Positions 54,327 to 64,000 of a DNA stretch of 64,000 nucleotides are shown here, one piece after another. A program made the translations under genes and the position numbers. The notes beneath the pieces were generated by a model. It was not told where the DNA came from and did not search any database. It saw nothing but the letters and a program-made list of their open reading frames with translations. Origin of the DNA: Phytophthora hibernalis (Eukaryota > Oomycota > Peronosporomycetes > Peronosporales > Peronosporaceae); assembly GCA_012656075.1 (NCBI GenBank), contig JAAKBF010000190.1, forward strand, positions 62,001 to 126,000. The letters run 5' to 3'. The first letter of the stretch is position 1; the number at the start of each line of letters is the position of its first letter.

Positions 54327-54818
54327 GCCTAACCCAGCCCTTGCACACCCACTCCGCAACACGCTCGGATACCGCAACAACCCTCCCAACACCTCTCCTA
54401 TGGACGCTAGCTGCGCCGTCGTCGCCTTGCAGTGGTCTCATACGACCCGCAACCATGTCTACGTACCATTTCGCCAACCAGCGGCATCGATCCCCGCCAC
54501 CGACAACCAGCTTGTCGGCCACTTTCCAACTCGAACTCGGCCACGACCTCACGCGTGGTATGGGGTAATGGGCCTCCACATAGCTGGTCGTGGCCTAGCA
54601 TTCATCGGAGATGGTCGGTTGATCGATGAGTGAGCTGGGTAGCTGGTCTTCGCCACTGGTCGCCCAAAGCTGAAAACTGGCAGTACGAGCACGGTCGGTC
54701 ACTAGCGACGCAATAGTAGACGCCAGAGCAGCACACAGCACACAGAGCGAAGCGTGCAGCAGGTCCGCAGCCGAGCAACAACGGGGCGTGGTGGTGCCGG
54801 CAGGATGAACGCAAAACG

Positions 54819-54890
54819 AGGTCCTACCGGGATTTGAACCCGGATCGCTGGATTCAGAGTCCAGAGTGCTAACCATTACACCATAAGACC
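54819..54890 (-). tRNA. tRNA-Gln(CUG), canonical
   Basis: Unit 39. Confidence 0.93.
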
Positions 54891-54998
54891 AGCACTAACT
54901 TGCCTACCGCCCAACACAGTCGCAAACAACCCTTACCGCCGATTCACAGCCACAAGCGCCTCACACACACCACAACCTTGCTTCGCCGCACAAAAACC

Positions 54999-55070
54999 AG
55001 CTCCTACCGGGATTTGAACCCGGATCGCTGGATTCAAAGTCCAGAGTGCTAACCATTACACCATAAGAGC
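54999..55070 (-). tRNA. tRNA-Gln(UUG), canonical
   Basis: Unit 39. Confidence 0.93.
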
Positions 55071-55562
55071 GCCTAACCCAGCCCTTGCACACCCACTCCG
55101 CAACACGCTCGGATACCGCAACAACCCTCCCAACACCTCTCCTATGGACGCTAGCTGCGCCGTCGTCGCCTTGCAGTGGTCTCATACGACCCGCAACCAT
55201 GTCTACGTACCATTTCGCCAACCAGCGGCATCGATCCCCGCCACCGACAACCAGCTTGTCGGCCACTTTCCAACTCGAACTCGGCCACGACCTCACGCGT
55301 GGTATGGGGTAATGGGCCTCCACATAGCTGGTCGTGGCCTAGCATTCATCGGAGATGGTCGGTTGATCGATGAGTGAGCTGGGTAGCTGGTCTTCGCCAC
55401 TGGTCGCCCAAAGCTGAAAACTGGCAGTACGAGCACGGTCGGTCACTAGCGACGCAATAGTAGACGCCAGAGCAGCACACAGCACACAGAGCGAAGCGTG
55501 CAGCAGGTCCGCAGCCGAGCAACAACGGGGCGTGGTGGTGCCGGCAGGATGAACGCAAAACG

Positions 55563-55634
55563 AGGTCCTACCGGGATTTGAACCCGGATCGCTGGATTCA
55601 GAGTCCAGAGTGCTAACCATTACACCATAAGACC
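55563..55634 (-). tRNA. tRNA-Gln(CUG), canonical
   Basis: Unit 40. Confidence 0.93.
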
Positions 55635-55742
55635 AGCACTAACTTGCCTACCGCCCAACACGGTCGCAAACAACCCTTACCGCCGATTCACAGCCACAAG
55701 CGCCTCACACACACCACAACCTTGCTTCGCCGCACAAAAACC

Positions 55743-55814
55743 AGCTCCTACCGGGATTTGAACCCGGATCGCTGGATTCAAAGTCCAGAGTGCTAACCAT
55801 TACACCATAAGAGC
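55743..55814 (-). tRNA. tRNA-Gln(UUG), canonical
   Basis: Unit 40. Confidence 0.93.
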
Positions 55815-56306
55815 GCCTAACCCAGCCCTTGCACACCCACTCCGCAACACGCTCGGATACCGCAACAACCCTCCCAACACCTCTCCTATGGACGCTAGCT
55901 GCGCCGTCGTCGCCTTGCAGTGGTCTCATACGACCCGCAACCATGTCTACGTACCATTTCGCCAACCAGCGGCATCGATCCCCGCCACCGACAACCAGCT
56001 TGTCGGCCACTTTCCAACTCGAACTCGGCCACGACCTCACGCGTGGTATGGGGTAATGGGCCTCCACATAGCTGGTCGTGGCCTAGCATTCATCGGAGAT
56101 GGTCGGTTGATCGATGAGTGAGCTGGGTAGCTGGTCTTCGCCACTGGTCGCCCAAAGCTGAAAACTGGCAGTACGAGCACGGTCGGTCACTAGCGACGCA
56201 ATAGTAGACGCCAGAGCAGCACACAGCACACAGAGCGAAGCGTGCAGCAGGTCCGCAGCCGAGCAACAACGGGGCGTGGTGGTGCCGGCAGGATGAACGC
56301 AAAACG

Positions 56307-56378
56307 AGGTCCTACCGGGATTTGAACCCGGATCGCTGGATTCAGAGTCCAGAGTGCTAACCATTACACCATAAGACC
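56307..56378 (-). tRNA. tRNA-Gln(CUG), canonical
   Basis: Unit 41. Confidence 0.93.
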
Positions 56379-56486
56379 AGCACTAACTTGCCTACCGCCC
56401 AACACGGTCGCAAACAACCCTTACCGCCGATTCACAGCCACAAGCGCCTCACACACACCACAACCTTGCTTCGCCGCACAAAAACC

Positions 56487-56558
56487 AGCTCCTACCGGGA
56501 TTTGAACCCGGATCGCTGGATTCAAAGTCCAGAGTGCTAACCATTACACCATAAGAGC
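56487..56558 (-). tRNA. tRNA-Gln(UUG), canonical
   Basis: Unit 41. Confidence 0.93.
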
Positions 56559-57050
56559 GCCTAACCCAGCCCTTGCACACCCACTCCGCAACACGCTCGG
56601 ATACCGCAACAACCCTCCCAACACCTCTCCTATGGACGCTAGCTGCGCCGTCGTCGCCTTGCAGTGGTCTCATACGACCCGCAACCATGTCTACGTACCA
56701 TTTCGCCAACCAGCGGCATCGATCCCCGCCACCGACAACCAGCTTGTCGGCCACTTTCCAACTCGAACTCGGCCACGACCTCACGCGTGGTATGGGGTAA
56801 TGGGCCTCCACATAGCTGGTCGTGGCCTAGCATTCATCGGAGATGGTCGGTTGATCGATGAGTGAGCTGGGTAGCTGGTCTTCGCCACTGGTCGCCCAAA
56901 GCTGAAAACTGGCAGTACGAGCACGGTCGGTCACTAGCGACGCAATAGTAGACGCCAGAGCAGCACACAGCACACAGAGCGAAGCGTGCAGCAGGTCCGC
57001 AGCCGAGCAACAACGGGGCGTGGTGGTGCCGGCAGGATGAACGCAAAACG

Positions 57051-57122
57051 AGGTCCTACCGGGATTTGAACCCGGATCGCTGGATTCAGAGTCCAGAGTG
57101 CTAACCATTACACCATAAGACC
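57051..57122 (-). tRNA. tRNA-Gln(CUG), canonical
   Basis: Unit 42. Confidence 0.93.
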
Positions 57123-57230
57123 AGCACTAACTTGCCTACCGCCCAACACGGTCGCAAACAACCCTTACCGCCGATTCACAGCCACAAGCGCCTCACACAC
57201 ACCACAACCTTGCTTCGCCGCACAAAAACC

Positions 57231-57302
57231 AGCTCCTACCGGGATTTGAACCCGGATCGCTGGATTCAAAGTCCAGAGTGCTAACCATTACACCATAAGA
57301 GC
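57231..57302 (-). tRNA. tRNA-Gln(UUG), canonical
   Basis: Unit 42. Confidence 0.93.
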
Positions 57303-57794
57303 GCCTAACCCAGCCCTTGCACACCCACTCCGCAACACGCTCGGATACCGCAACAACCCTCCCAACACCTCTCCTATGGACGCTAGCTGCGCCGTCGTCG
57401 CCTTGCAGTGGTCTCATACGACCCGCAACCATGTCTACGTACCATTTCGCCAACCAGCGGCATCGATCCCCGCCACCGACAACCAGCTTGTCGGCCACTT
57501 TCCAACTCGAACTCGGCCACGACCTCACGCGTGGTATGGGGTAATGGGCCTCCACATAGCTGGTCGTGGCCTAGCATTCATCGGAGATGGTCGGTTGATC
57601 GATGAGTGAGCTGGGTAGCTGGTCTTCGCCACTGGTCGCCCAAAGCTGAAAACTGGCAGTACGAGCACGGTCGGTCACTAGCGACGCAATAGTAGACGCC
57701 AGAGCAGCACACAGCACACAGAGCGAAGCGTGCAGCAGGTCCGCAGCCGAGCAACAACGGGGCGTGGTGGTGCCGGCAGGATGAACGCAAAACG

Positions 57795-57866
57795 AGGTCC
57801 TACCGGGATTTGAACCCGGATCGCTGGATTCAGAGTCCAGAGTGCTAACCATTACACCATAAGACC
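57795..57866 (-). tRNA. tRNA-Gln(CUG), canonical
   Basis: Unit 43. Confidence 0.93.
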
Positions 57867-57974
57867 AGCACTAACTTGCCTACCGCCCAACACGGTCGCA
57901 AACAACCCTTACCGCCGATTCACAGCCACAAGCGCCTCACACACACCACAACCTTGCTTCGCCGCACAAAAACC

Positions 57975-58046
57975 AGCTCCTACCGGGATTTGAACCCGGA
58001 TCGCTGGATTCAAAGTCCAGAGTGCTAACCATTACACCATAAGAGC
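57975..58046 (-). tRNA. tRNA-Gln(UUG), canonical
   Basis: Unit 43. Confidence 0.93.
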
Positions 58047-58538
58047 GCCTAACCCAGCCCTTGCACACCCACTCCGCAACACGCTCGGATACCGCAACAA
58101 CCCTCCCAACACCTCTCCTATGGACGCTAGCTGCGCCGTCGTCGCCTTGCAGTGGTCTCATACGACCCGCAACCATGTCTACGTACCATTTCGCCAACCA
58201 GCGGCATCGATCCCCGCCACCGACAACCAGCTTGTCGGCCACTTTCCAACTCGAACTCGGCCACGACCTCACGCGTGGTATGGGGTAATGGGCCTCCACA
58301 TAGCTGGTCGTGGCCTAGCATTCATCGGAGATGGTCGGTTGATCGATGAGTGAGCTGGGTAGCTGGTCTTCGCCACTGGTCGCCCAAAGCTGAAAACTGG
58401 CAGTACGAGCACGGTCGGTCACTAGCGACGCAATAGTAGACGCCAGAGCAGCACACAGCACACAGAGCGAAGCGTGCAGCAGGTCCGCAGCCGAGCAACA
58501 ACGGGGCGTGGTGGTGCCGGCAGGATGAACGCAAAACG

Positions 58539-58610
58539 AGGTCCTACCGGGATTTGAACCCGGATCGCTGGATTCAGAGTCCAGAGTGCTAACCATTACA
58601 CCATAAGACC
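58539..58610 (-). tRNA. tRNA-Gln(CUG), canonical
   Basis: Unit 44. Confidence 0.93.
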
Positions 58611-58718
58611 AGCACTAACTTGCCTACCGCCCAACACGGTCGCAAACAACCCTTACCGCCGATTCACAGCCACAAGCGCCTCACACACACCACAACCTTG
58701 CTTCGCCGCACAAAAACC

Positions 58719-58790
58719 AGCTCCTACCGGGATTTGAACCCGGATCGCTGGATTCAAAGTCCAGAGTGCTAACCATTACACCATAAGAGC
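58719..58790 (-). tRNA. tRNA-Gln(UUG), canonical
   Basis: Unit 44. Confidence 0.93.
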
Positions 58791-59282
58791 GCCTAACCCA
58801 GCCCTTGCACACCCACTCCGCAACACGCTCGGATACCGCAACAACCCTCCCAACACCTCTCCTATGGACGCTAGCTGCGCCGTCGTCGCCTTGCAGTGGT
58901 CTCATACGACCCGCAACCATGTCTACGTACCATTTCGCCAACCAGCGGCATCGATCCCCGCCACCGACAACCAGCTTGTCGGCCACTTTCCAACTCGAAC
59001 TCGGCCACGACCTCACGCGTGGTATGGGGTAATGGGCCTCCACATAGCTGGTCGTGGCCTAGCATTCATCGGAGATGGTCGGTTGATCGATGAGTGAGCT
59101 GGGTAGCTGGTCTTCGCCACTGGTCGCCCAAAGCTGAAAACTGGCAGTACGAGCACGGTCGGTCACTAGCGACGCAATAGTAGACGCCAGAGCAGCACAC
59201 AGCACACAGAGCGAAGCGTGCAGCAGGTCCGCAGCCGAGCAACAACGGGGCGTGGTGGTGCCGGCAGGATGAACGCAAAACG

Positions 59283-59354
59283 AGGTCCTACCGGGATTTG
59301 AACCCGGATCGCTGGATTCAGAGTCCAGAGTGCTAACCATTACACCATAAGACC
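59283..59354 (-). tRNA. tRNA-Gln(CUG), canonical
   Basis: Unit 45. Confidence 0.93.
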
Positions 59355-59462
59355 AGCACTAACTTGCCTACCGCCCAACACGGTCGCAAACAACCCTTAC
59401 CGCCGATTCACAGCCACAAGCGCCTCACACACACCACAACCTTGCTTCGCCGCACAAAAACC

Positions 59463-59534
59463 AGCTCCTACCGGGATTTGAACCCGGATCGCTGGATTCA
59501 AAGTCCAGAGTGCTAACCATTACACCATAAGAGC
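59463..59534 (-). tRNA. tRNA-Gln(UUG), canonical
   Basis: Unit 45. Confidence 0.93.
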
Positions 59535-60026
59535 GCCTAACCCAGCCCTTGCACACCCACTCCGCAACACGCTCGGATACCGCAACAACCCTCCCAACAC
59601 CTCTCCTATGGACGCTAGCTGCGCCGTCGTCGCCTTGCAGTGGTCTCATACGACCCGCAACCATGTCTACGTACCATTTCGCCAACCAGCGGCATCGATC
59701 CCCGCCACCGACAACCAGCTTGTCGGCCACTTTCCAACTCGAACTCGGCCACGACCTCACGCGTGGTATGGGGTAATGGGCCTCCACATAGCTGGTCGTG
59801 GCCTAGCATTCATCGGAGATGGTCGGTTGATCGATGAGTGAGCTGGGTAGCTGGTCTTCGCCACTGGTCGCCCAAAGCTGAAAACTGGCAGTACGAGCAC
59901 GGTCGGTCACTAGCGACGCAATAGTAGACGCCAGAGCAGCACACAGCACACAGAGCGAAGCGTGCAGCAGGTCCGCAGCCGAGCAACAACGGGGCGTGGT
60001 GGTGCCGGCAGGATGAACGCAAAACG

Positions 60027-60098
60027 AGGTCCTACCGGGATTTGAACCCGGATCGCTGGATTCAGAGTCCAGAGTGCTAACCATTACACCATAAGACC
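60027..60098 (-). tRNA. tRNA-Gln(CUG), canonical
   Basis: Unit 46. Confidence 0.93.
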
Positions 60099-60206
60099 AG
60101 CACTAACTTGCCTACCGCCCAACACGGTCGCAAACAACCCTTACCGCCGATTCACAGCCACAAGCGCCTCACACACACCACAACCTTGCTTCGCCGCACA
60201 AAAACC

Positions 60207-60278
60207 AGCTCCTACCGGGATTTGAACCCGGATCGCTGGATTCAAAGTCCAGAGTGCTAACCATTACACCATAAGAGC
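60207..60278 (-). tRNA. tRNA-Gln(UUG), canonical
   Basis: Unit 46; one-base hotspot deletion in the following spacer (about 60476), making the unit 743 bp. Confidence 0.93.
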
Positions 60279-60769
60279 GCCTAACCCAGCCCTTGCACAC
60301 CCACTCCGCAACACGCTCGGATACCGCAACAACCCTCCCAACACCTCTCCTATGGACGCTAGCTGCGCCGTCGTCGCCTTGCAGTGGTCTCATACGACCC
60401 GCAACCATGTCTACGTACCATTTCGCCAACCAGCGGCATCGATCCCCGCCACCGACAACCAGCTTGTCGGCCACTTTCAACTCGAACTCGGCCACGACCT
60501 CACGCGTGGTATGGGGTAATGGGCCTCCACATAGCTGGTCGTGGCCTAGCATTCATCGGAGATGGTCGGTTGATCGATGAGTGAGCTGGGTAGCTGGTCT
60601 TCGCCACTGGTCGCCCAAAGCTGAAAACTGGCAGTACGAGCACGGTCGGTCACTAGCGACGCAATAGTAGACGCCAGAGCAGCACACAGCACACAGAGCG
60701 AAGCGTGCAGCAGGTCCGCAGCCGAGCAACAACGGGGCGTGGTGGTGCCGGCAGGATGAACGCAAAACG

Positions 60770-60841
60770 AGGTCCTACCGGGATTTGAACCCGGATCGCT
60801 GGATTCAGAGTCCAGAGTGCTAACCATTACACCATAAGACC
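60770..60841 (-). tRNA. tRNA-Gln(CUG), canonical
   Basis: Unit 47. Confidence 0.93.
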
Positions 60842-60949
60842 AGCACTAACTTGCCTACCGCCCAACACGGTCGCAAACAACCCTTACCGCCGATTCACAG
60901 CCACAAGCGCCTCACACACACCACAACCTTGCTTCGCCGCACAAAAACC

Positions 60950-61021
60950 AGCTCCTACCGGGATTTGAACCCGGATCGCTGGATTCAAAGTCCAGAGTGC
61001 TAACCATTACACCATAAGAGC
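60950..61021 (-). tRNA. tRNA-Gln(UUG), canonical
   Basis: Unit 47. Confidence 0.93.
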
Positions 61022-61513
61022 GCCTAACCCAGCCCTTGCACACCCACTCCGCAACACGCTCGGATACCGCAACAACCCTCCCAACACCTCTCCTATGGAC
61101 GCTAGCTGCGCCGTCGTCGCCTTGCAGTGGTCTCATACGACCCGCAACCATGTCTACGTACCATTTCGCCAACCAGCGGCATCGATCCCCGCCACCGACA
61201 ACCAGCTTGTCGGCCACTTTCCAACTCGAACTCGGCCACGACCTCACGCGTGGTATGGGGTAATGGGCCTCCACATAGCTGGTCGTGGCCTAGCATTCAT
61301 CGGAGATGGTCGGTTGATCGATGAGTGAGCTGGGTAGCTGGTCTTCGCCACTGGTCGCCCAAAGCTGAAAACTGGCAGTACGAGCACGGTCGGTCACTAG
61401 CGACGCAATAGTAGACGCCAGAGCAGCACACAGCACACAGAGCGAAGCGTGCAGCAGGTCCGCAGCCGAGCAACAACGGGGCGTGGTGGTGCCGGCAGGA
61501 TGAACGCAAAACG

Positions 61514-61585
61514 AGGTCCTACCGGGATTTGAACCCGGATCGCTGGATTCAGAGTCCAGAGTGCTAACCATTACACCATAAGACC
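61514..61585 (-). tRNA. tRNA-Gln(CUG), canonical
   Basis: Unit 48. Confidence 0.93.
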
Positions 61586-61693
61586 AGCACTAACTTGCCT
61601 ACCGCCCAACACGGTCGCAAACAACCCTTACCGCCGATTCACAGCCACAAGCGCCTCACACACACCACAACCTTGCTTCGCCGCACAAAAACC

Positions 61694-61765
61694 AGCTCCT
61701 ACCGGGATTTGAACCCGGATCGCTGGATTCAAAGTCCAGAGTGCTAACCATTACACCATAAGAGC
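61694..61765 (-). tRNA. tRNA-Gln(UUG), canonical
   Basis: Unit 48. Confidence 0.93.
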
Positions 61766-62257
61766 GCCTAACCCAGCCCTTGCACACCCACTCCGCAACA
61801 CGCTCGGATACCGCAACAACCCTCCCAACACCTCTCCTATGGACGCTAGCTGCGCCGTCGTCGCCTTGCAGTGGTCTCATACGACCCGCAACCATGTCTA
61901 CGTACCATTTCGCCAACCAGCGGCATCGATCCCCGCCACCGACAACCAGCTTGTCGGCCACTTTCCAACTCGAACTCGGCCACGACCTCACGCGTGGTAT
62001 GGGGTAATGGGCCTCCACATAGCTGGTCGTGGCCTAGCATTCATCGGAGATGGTCGGTTGATCGATGAGTGAGCTGGGTAGCTGGTCTTCGCCACTGGTC
62101 GCCCAAAGCTGAAAACTGGCAGTACGAGCACGGTCGGTCACTAGCGACGCAATAGTAGACGCCAGAGCAGCACACAGCACACAGAGCGAAGCGTGCAGCA
62201 GGTCCGCAGCCGAGCAACAACGGGGCGTGGTGGTGCCGGCAGGATGAACGCAAAACG

Positions 62258-62329
62258 AGGTCCTACCGGGATTTGAACCCGGATCGCTGGATTCAGAGTC
62301 CAGAGTGCTAACCATTACACCATAAGACC
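62258..62329 (-). tRNA. tRNA-Gln(CUG), canonical
   Basis: Unit 49. Confidence 0.93.
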
Positions 62330-62437
62330 AGCACTAACTTGCCTACCGCCCAACACGGTCGCAAACAACCCTTACCGCCGATTCACAGCCACAAGCGCCT
62401 CACACACACCACAACCTTGCTTCGCCGCACAAAAACC

Positions 62438-62509
62438 AGCTCCTACCGGGATTTGAACCCGGATCGCTGGATTCAAAGTCCAGAGTGCTAACCATTACAC
62501 CATAAGAGC
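62438..62509 (-). tRNA. tRNA-Gln(UUG), canonical
   Basis: Unit 49; six-base deletion between the direct repeats AACTCG in the following spacer (about 62711), making the unit 738 bp. Confidence 0.93.
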
Positions 62510-62995
62510 GCCTAACCCAGCCCTTGCACACCCACTCCGCAACACGCTCGGATACCGCAACAACCCTCCCAACACCTCTCCTATGGACGCTAGCTGCGCC
62601 GTCGTCGCCTTGCAGTGGTCTCATACGACCCGCAACCATGTCTACGTACCATTTCGCCAACCAGCGGCATCGATCCCCGCCACCGACAACCAGCTTGTCG
62701 GCCACTTTCCAACTCGGCCACGACCTCACGCGTGGTATGGGGTAATGGGCCTCCACATAGCTGGTCGTGGCCTAGCATTCATCGGAGATGGTCGGTTGAT
62801 CGATGAGTGAGCTGGGTAGCTGGTCTTCGCCACTGGTCGCCCAAAGCTGAAAACTGGCAGTACGAGCACGGTCGGTCACTAGCGACGCAATAGTAGACGC
62901 CAGAGCAGCACACAGCACACAGAGCGAAGCGTGCAGCAGGTCCGCAGCCGAGCAACAACGGGGCGTGGTGGTGCCGGCAGGATGAACGCAAAACG

Positions 62996-63067
62996 AGGTC
63001 CTACCGGGATTTGAACCCGGATCGCTGGATTCAGAGTCCAGAGTGCTAACCATTACACCATAAGACC
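62996..63067 (-). tRNA. tRNA-Gln(CUG), canonical
   Basis: Unit 50. Confidence 0.93.
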
Positions 63068-63175
63068 AGCACTAACTTGCCTACCGCCCAACACGGTCGC
63101 AAACAACCCTTACCGCCGATTCACAGCCACAAGCGCCTCACACACACCACAACCTTGCTTCGCCGCACAAAAACC

Positions 63176-63247
63176 AGCTCCTACCGGGATTTGAACCCGG
63201 ATCGCTGGATTCAAAGTCCAGAGTGCTAACCATTACACCATAAGAGC
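63176..63247 (-). tRNA. tRNA-Gln(UUG), canonical
   Basis: Unit 50. Confidence 0.93.
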
Positions 63248-63739
63248 GCCTAACCCAGCCCTTGCACACCCACTCCGCAACACGCTCGGATACCGCAACA
63301 ACCCTCCCAACACCTCTCCTATGGACGCTAGCTGCGCCGTCGTCGCCTTGCAGTGGTCTCATACGACCCGCAACCATGTCTACGTACCATTTCGCCAACC
63401 AGCGGCATCGATCCCCGCCACCGACAACCAGCTTGTCGGCCACTTTCCAACTCGAACTCGGCCACGACCTCACGCGTGGTATGGGGTAATGGGCCTCCAC
63501 ATAGCTGGTCGTGGCCTAGCATTCATCGGAGATGGTCGGTTGATCGATGAGTGAGCTGGGTAGCTGGTCTTCGCCACTGGTCGCCCAAAGCTGAAAACTG
63601 GCAGTACGAGCACGGTCGGTCACTAGCGACGCAATAGTAGACGCCAGAGCAGCACACAGCACACAGAGCGAAGCGTGCAGCAGGTCCGCAGCCGAGCAAC
63701 AACGGGGCGTGGTGGTGCCGGCAGGATGAACGCAAAACG

Positions 63740-63811
63740 AGGTCCTACCGGGATTTGAACCCGGATCGCTGGATTCAGAGTCCAGAGTGCTAACCATTAC
63801 ACCATAAGACC
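63740..63811 (-). tRNA. tRNA-Gln(CUG), canonical
   Basis: Unit 51. Confidence 0.93.
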
Positions 63812-63919
63812 AGCACTAACTTGCCTACCGCCCAACACGGTCGCAAACAACCCTTACCGCCGATTCACAGCCACAAGCGCCTCACACACACCACAACCTT
63901 GCTTCGCCGCACAAAAACC

Positions 63920-63991
63920 AGCTCCTACCGGGATTTGAACCCGGATCGCTGGATTCAAAGTCCAGAGTGCTAACCATTACACCATAAGAGC
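63920..63991 (-). tRNA. tRNA-Gln(UUG), canonical
   Basis: Unit 51; complete, ends nine bases before the window edge. Confidence 0.93.
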
Positions 63992-64000
63992 GCCTAACCC

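Larger units (their letters stand above)
16478..64000 (-). repeat. Tandem array of tRNA-Gln genes (156 tRNA bodies, 51 units)
   Basis: The array fills 47.5 kb and continues past the window. The basic 744-bp unit, on the plus strand, is CUG gene (72), short spacer (108), UUG gene (72), long spacer (492). In units 2-6, 8-20, 24-26 and 28-32 the unit is lengthened by 1 to 8 modules of about 180 bp, each a chimeric tRNA and a short spacer. Modules per unit: 0 in 25 units, 1 in 17, 2 in three, 3 in one, 4 in one, 5 in two, 6 in one, 8 in one. All tRNAs read on the minus strand. Sequence identity between units is close to complete, which implies recent amplification or active homogenisation. Confidence 0.97.

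Noticed and set aside
16651..63797. Hundreds of 60- to 129-residue open frames over the array, such as those containing SSDPGSNPGR
   Set aside because: They translate tRNA bodies and their spacers. The SDPGSNPG motif is the translation of the T-arm of the tRNA sense strand and is a frequent false protein. No frame has domain-like composition.
16478..64000. CRISPR-like array of repeats and spacers
   Set aside because: Repeat and spacer are both conserved, the repeats fold as complete tRNAs with A and B boxes and terminators, and the genome is eukaryotic.
16478..64000. Array as tRNA-derived SINE expansion
   Set aside because: The copies are strictly tandem, have no A-rich tail or target duplications, and have intact mature tRNA sequences with terminators.

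Overview
The window is eukaryotic and almost certainly from an oomycete, most likely a Phytophthora relative. The evidence is a set of decayed Ty3/gypsy polyprotein fragments of the type common in Phytophthora, an intron-containing TEL2/TELO2 gene, and a Myb/SANT-like DNA-binding gene inside a small inverted-repeat element. No operons, Shine-Dalgarno sites, CRISPR arrays or other prokaryotic signals are present.

Layout. Positions 1-3069 are the 3' end of a plus-strand Ty3/gypsy element: integrase C-terminal part, chromodomain, a convergent antisense ORF and a candidate LTR. All its reading frames are damaged. Positions 3070-6515 are AT-rich intergenic DNA with a tRNA-like fragment, a short tandem repeat and two oppositely oriented retroelement pieces. 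Positions 6516-9383 (minus) carry the one recognisable host gene, TEL2/TELO2, with at least two introns and a pair of compensating frameshifts. Positions 9530-10626 look like a 1.1-kb inverted-repeat element holding a broken Myb/SANT-like gene. Positions 10627-13030 are mostly unassigned, with one decayed unknown gene and a possible LTR. Positions 13037-16477 (minus) are a decayed Ty3/gypsy pol with catalytic Asp-to-Gly changes in both reverse transcriptase and integrase.

Positions 16478-64000, three quarters of the window, are a single tandem array of glutamine tRNA genes, all on the minus strand, still running at the window end. I count 156 tRNA bodies in 51 repeat units: 51 canonical tRNA-Gln(CUG), 51 canonical tRNA-Gln(UUG) and 54 chimeric copies. 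The basic unit is 744 bp: a CUG gene, a 108-bp spacer, a UUG gene and a 492-bp spacer. Units 1-32 contain 0 to 8 extra 180-bp modules, each a chimeric tRNA plus the short spacer. Units 33-51 contain none and are nearly identical to each other.

The chimeras join the 3' end of the UUG gene to the 5' end of the CUG gene, as expected from unequal crossing-over inside the shared tRNA body. Most have a G2-G71 mismatch in the acceptor stem that neither parent has. Two chimeras have regained pairing, two carry the UUG anticodon, and one has lost a base from its anticodon loop. The array therefore preserves a readable record of tRNA gene duplication, recombination, decay and possible repair. This is the most interesting feature of the window. 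Protein-like ORFs over the array are tRNA and spacer translations and are not annotated as genes.
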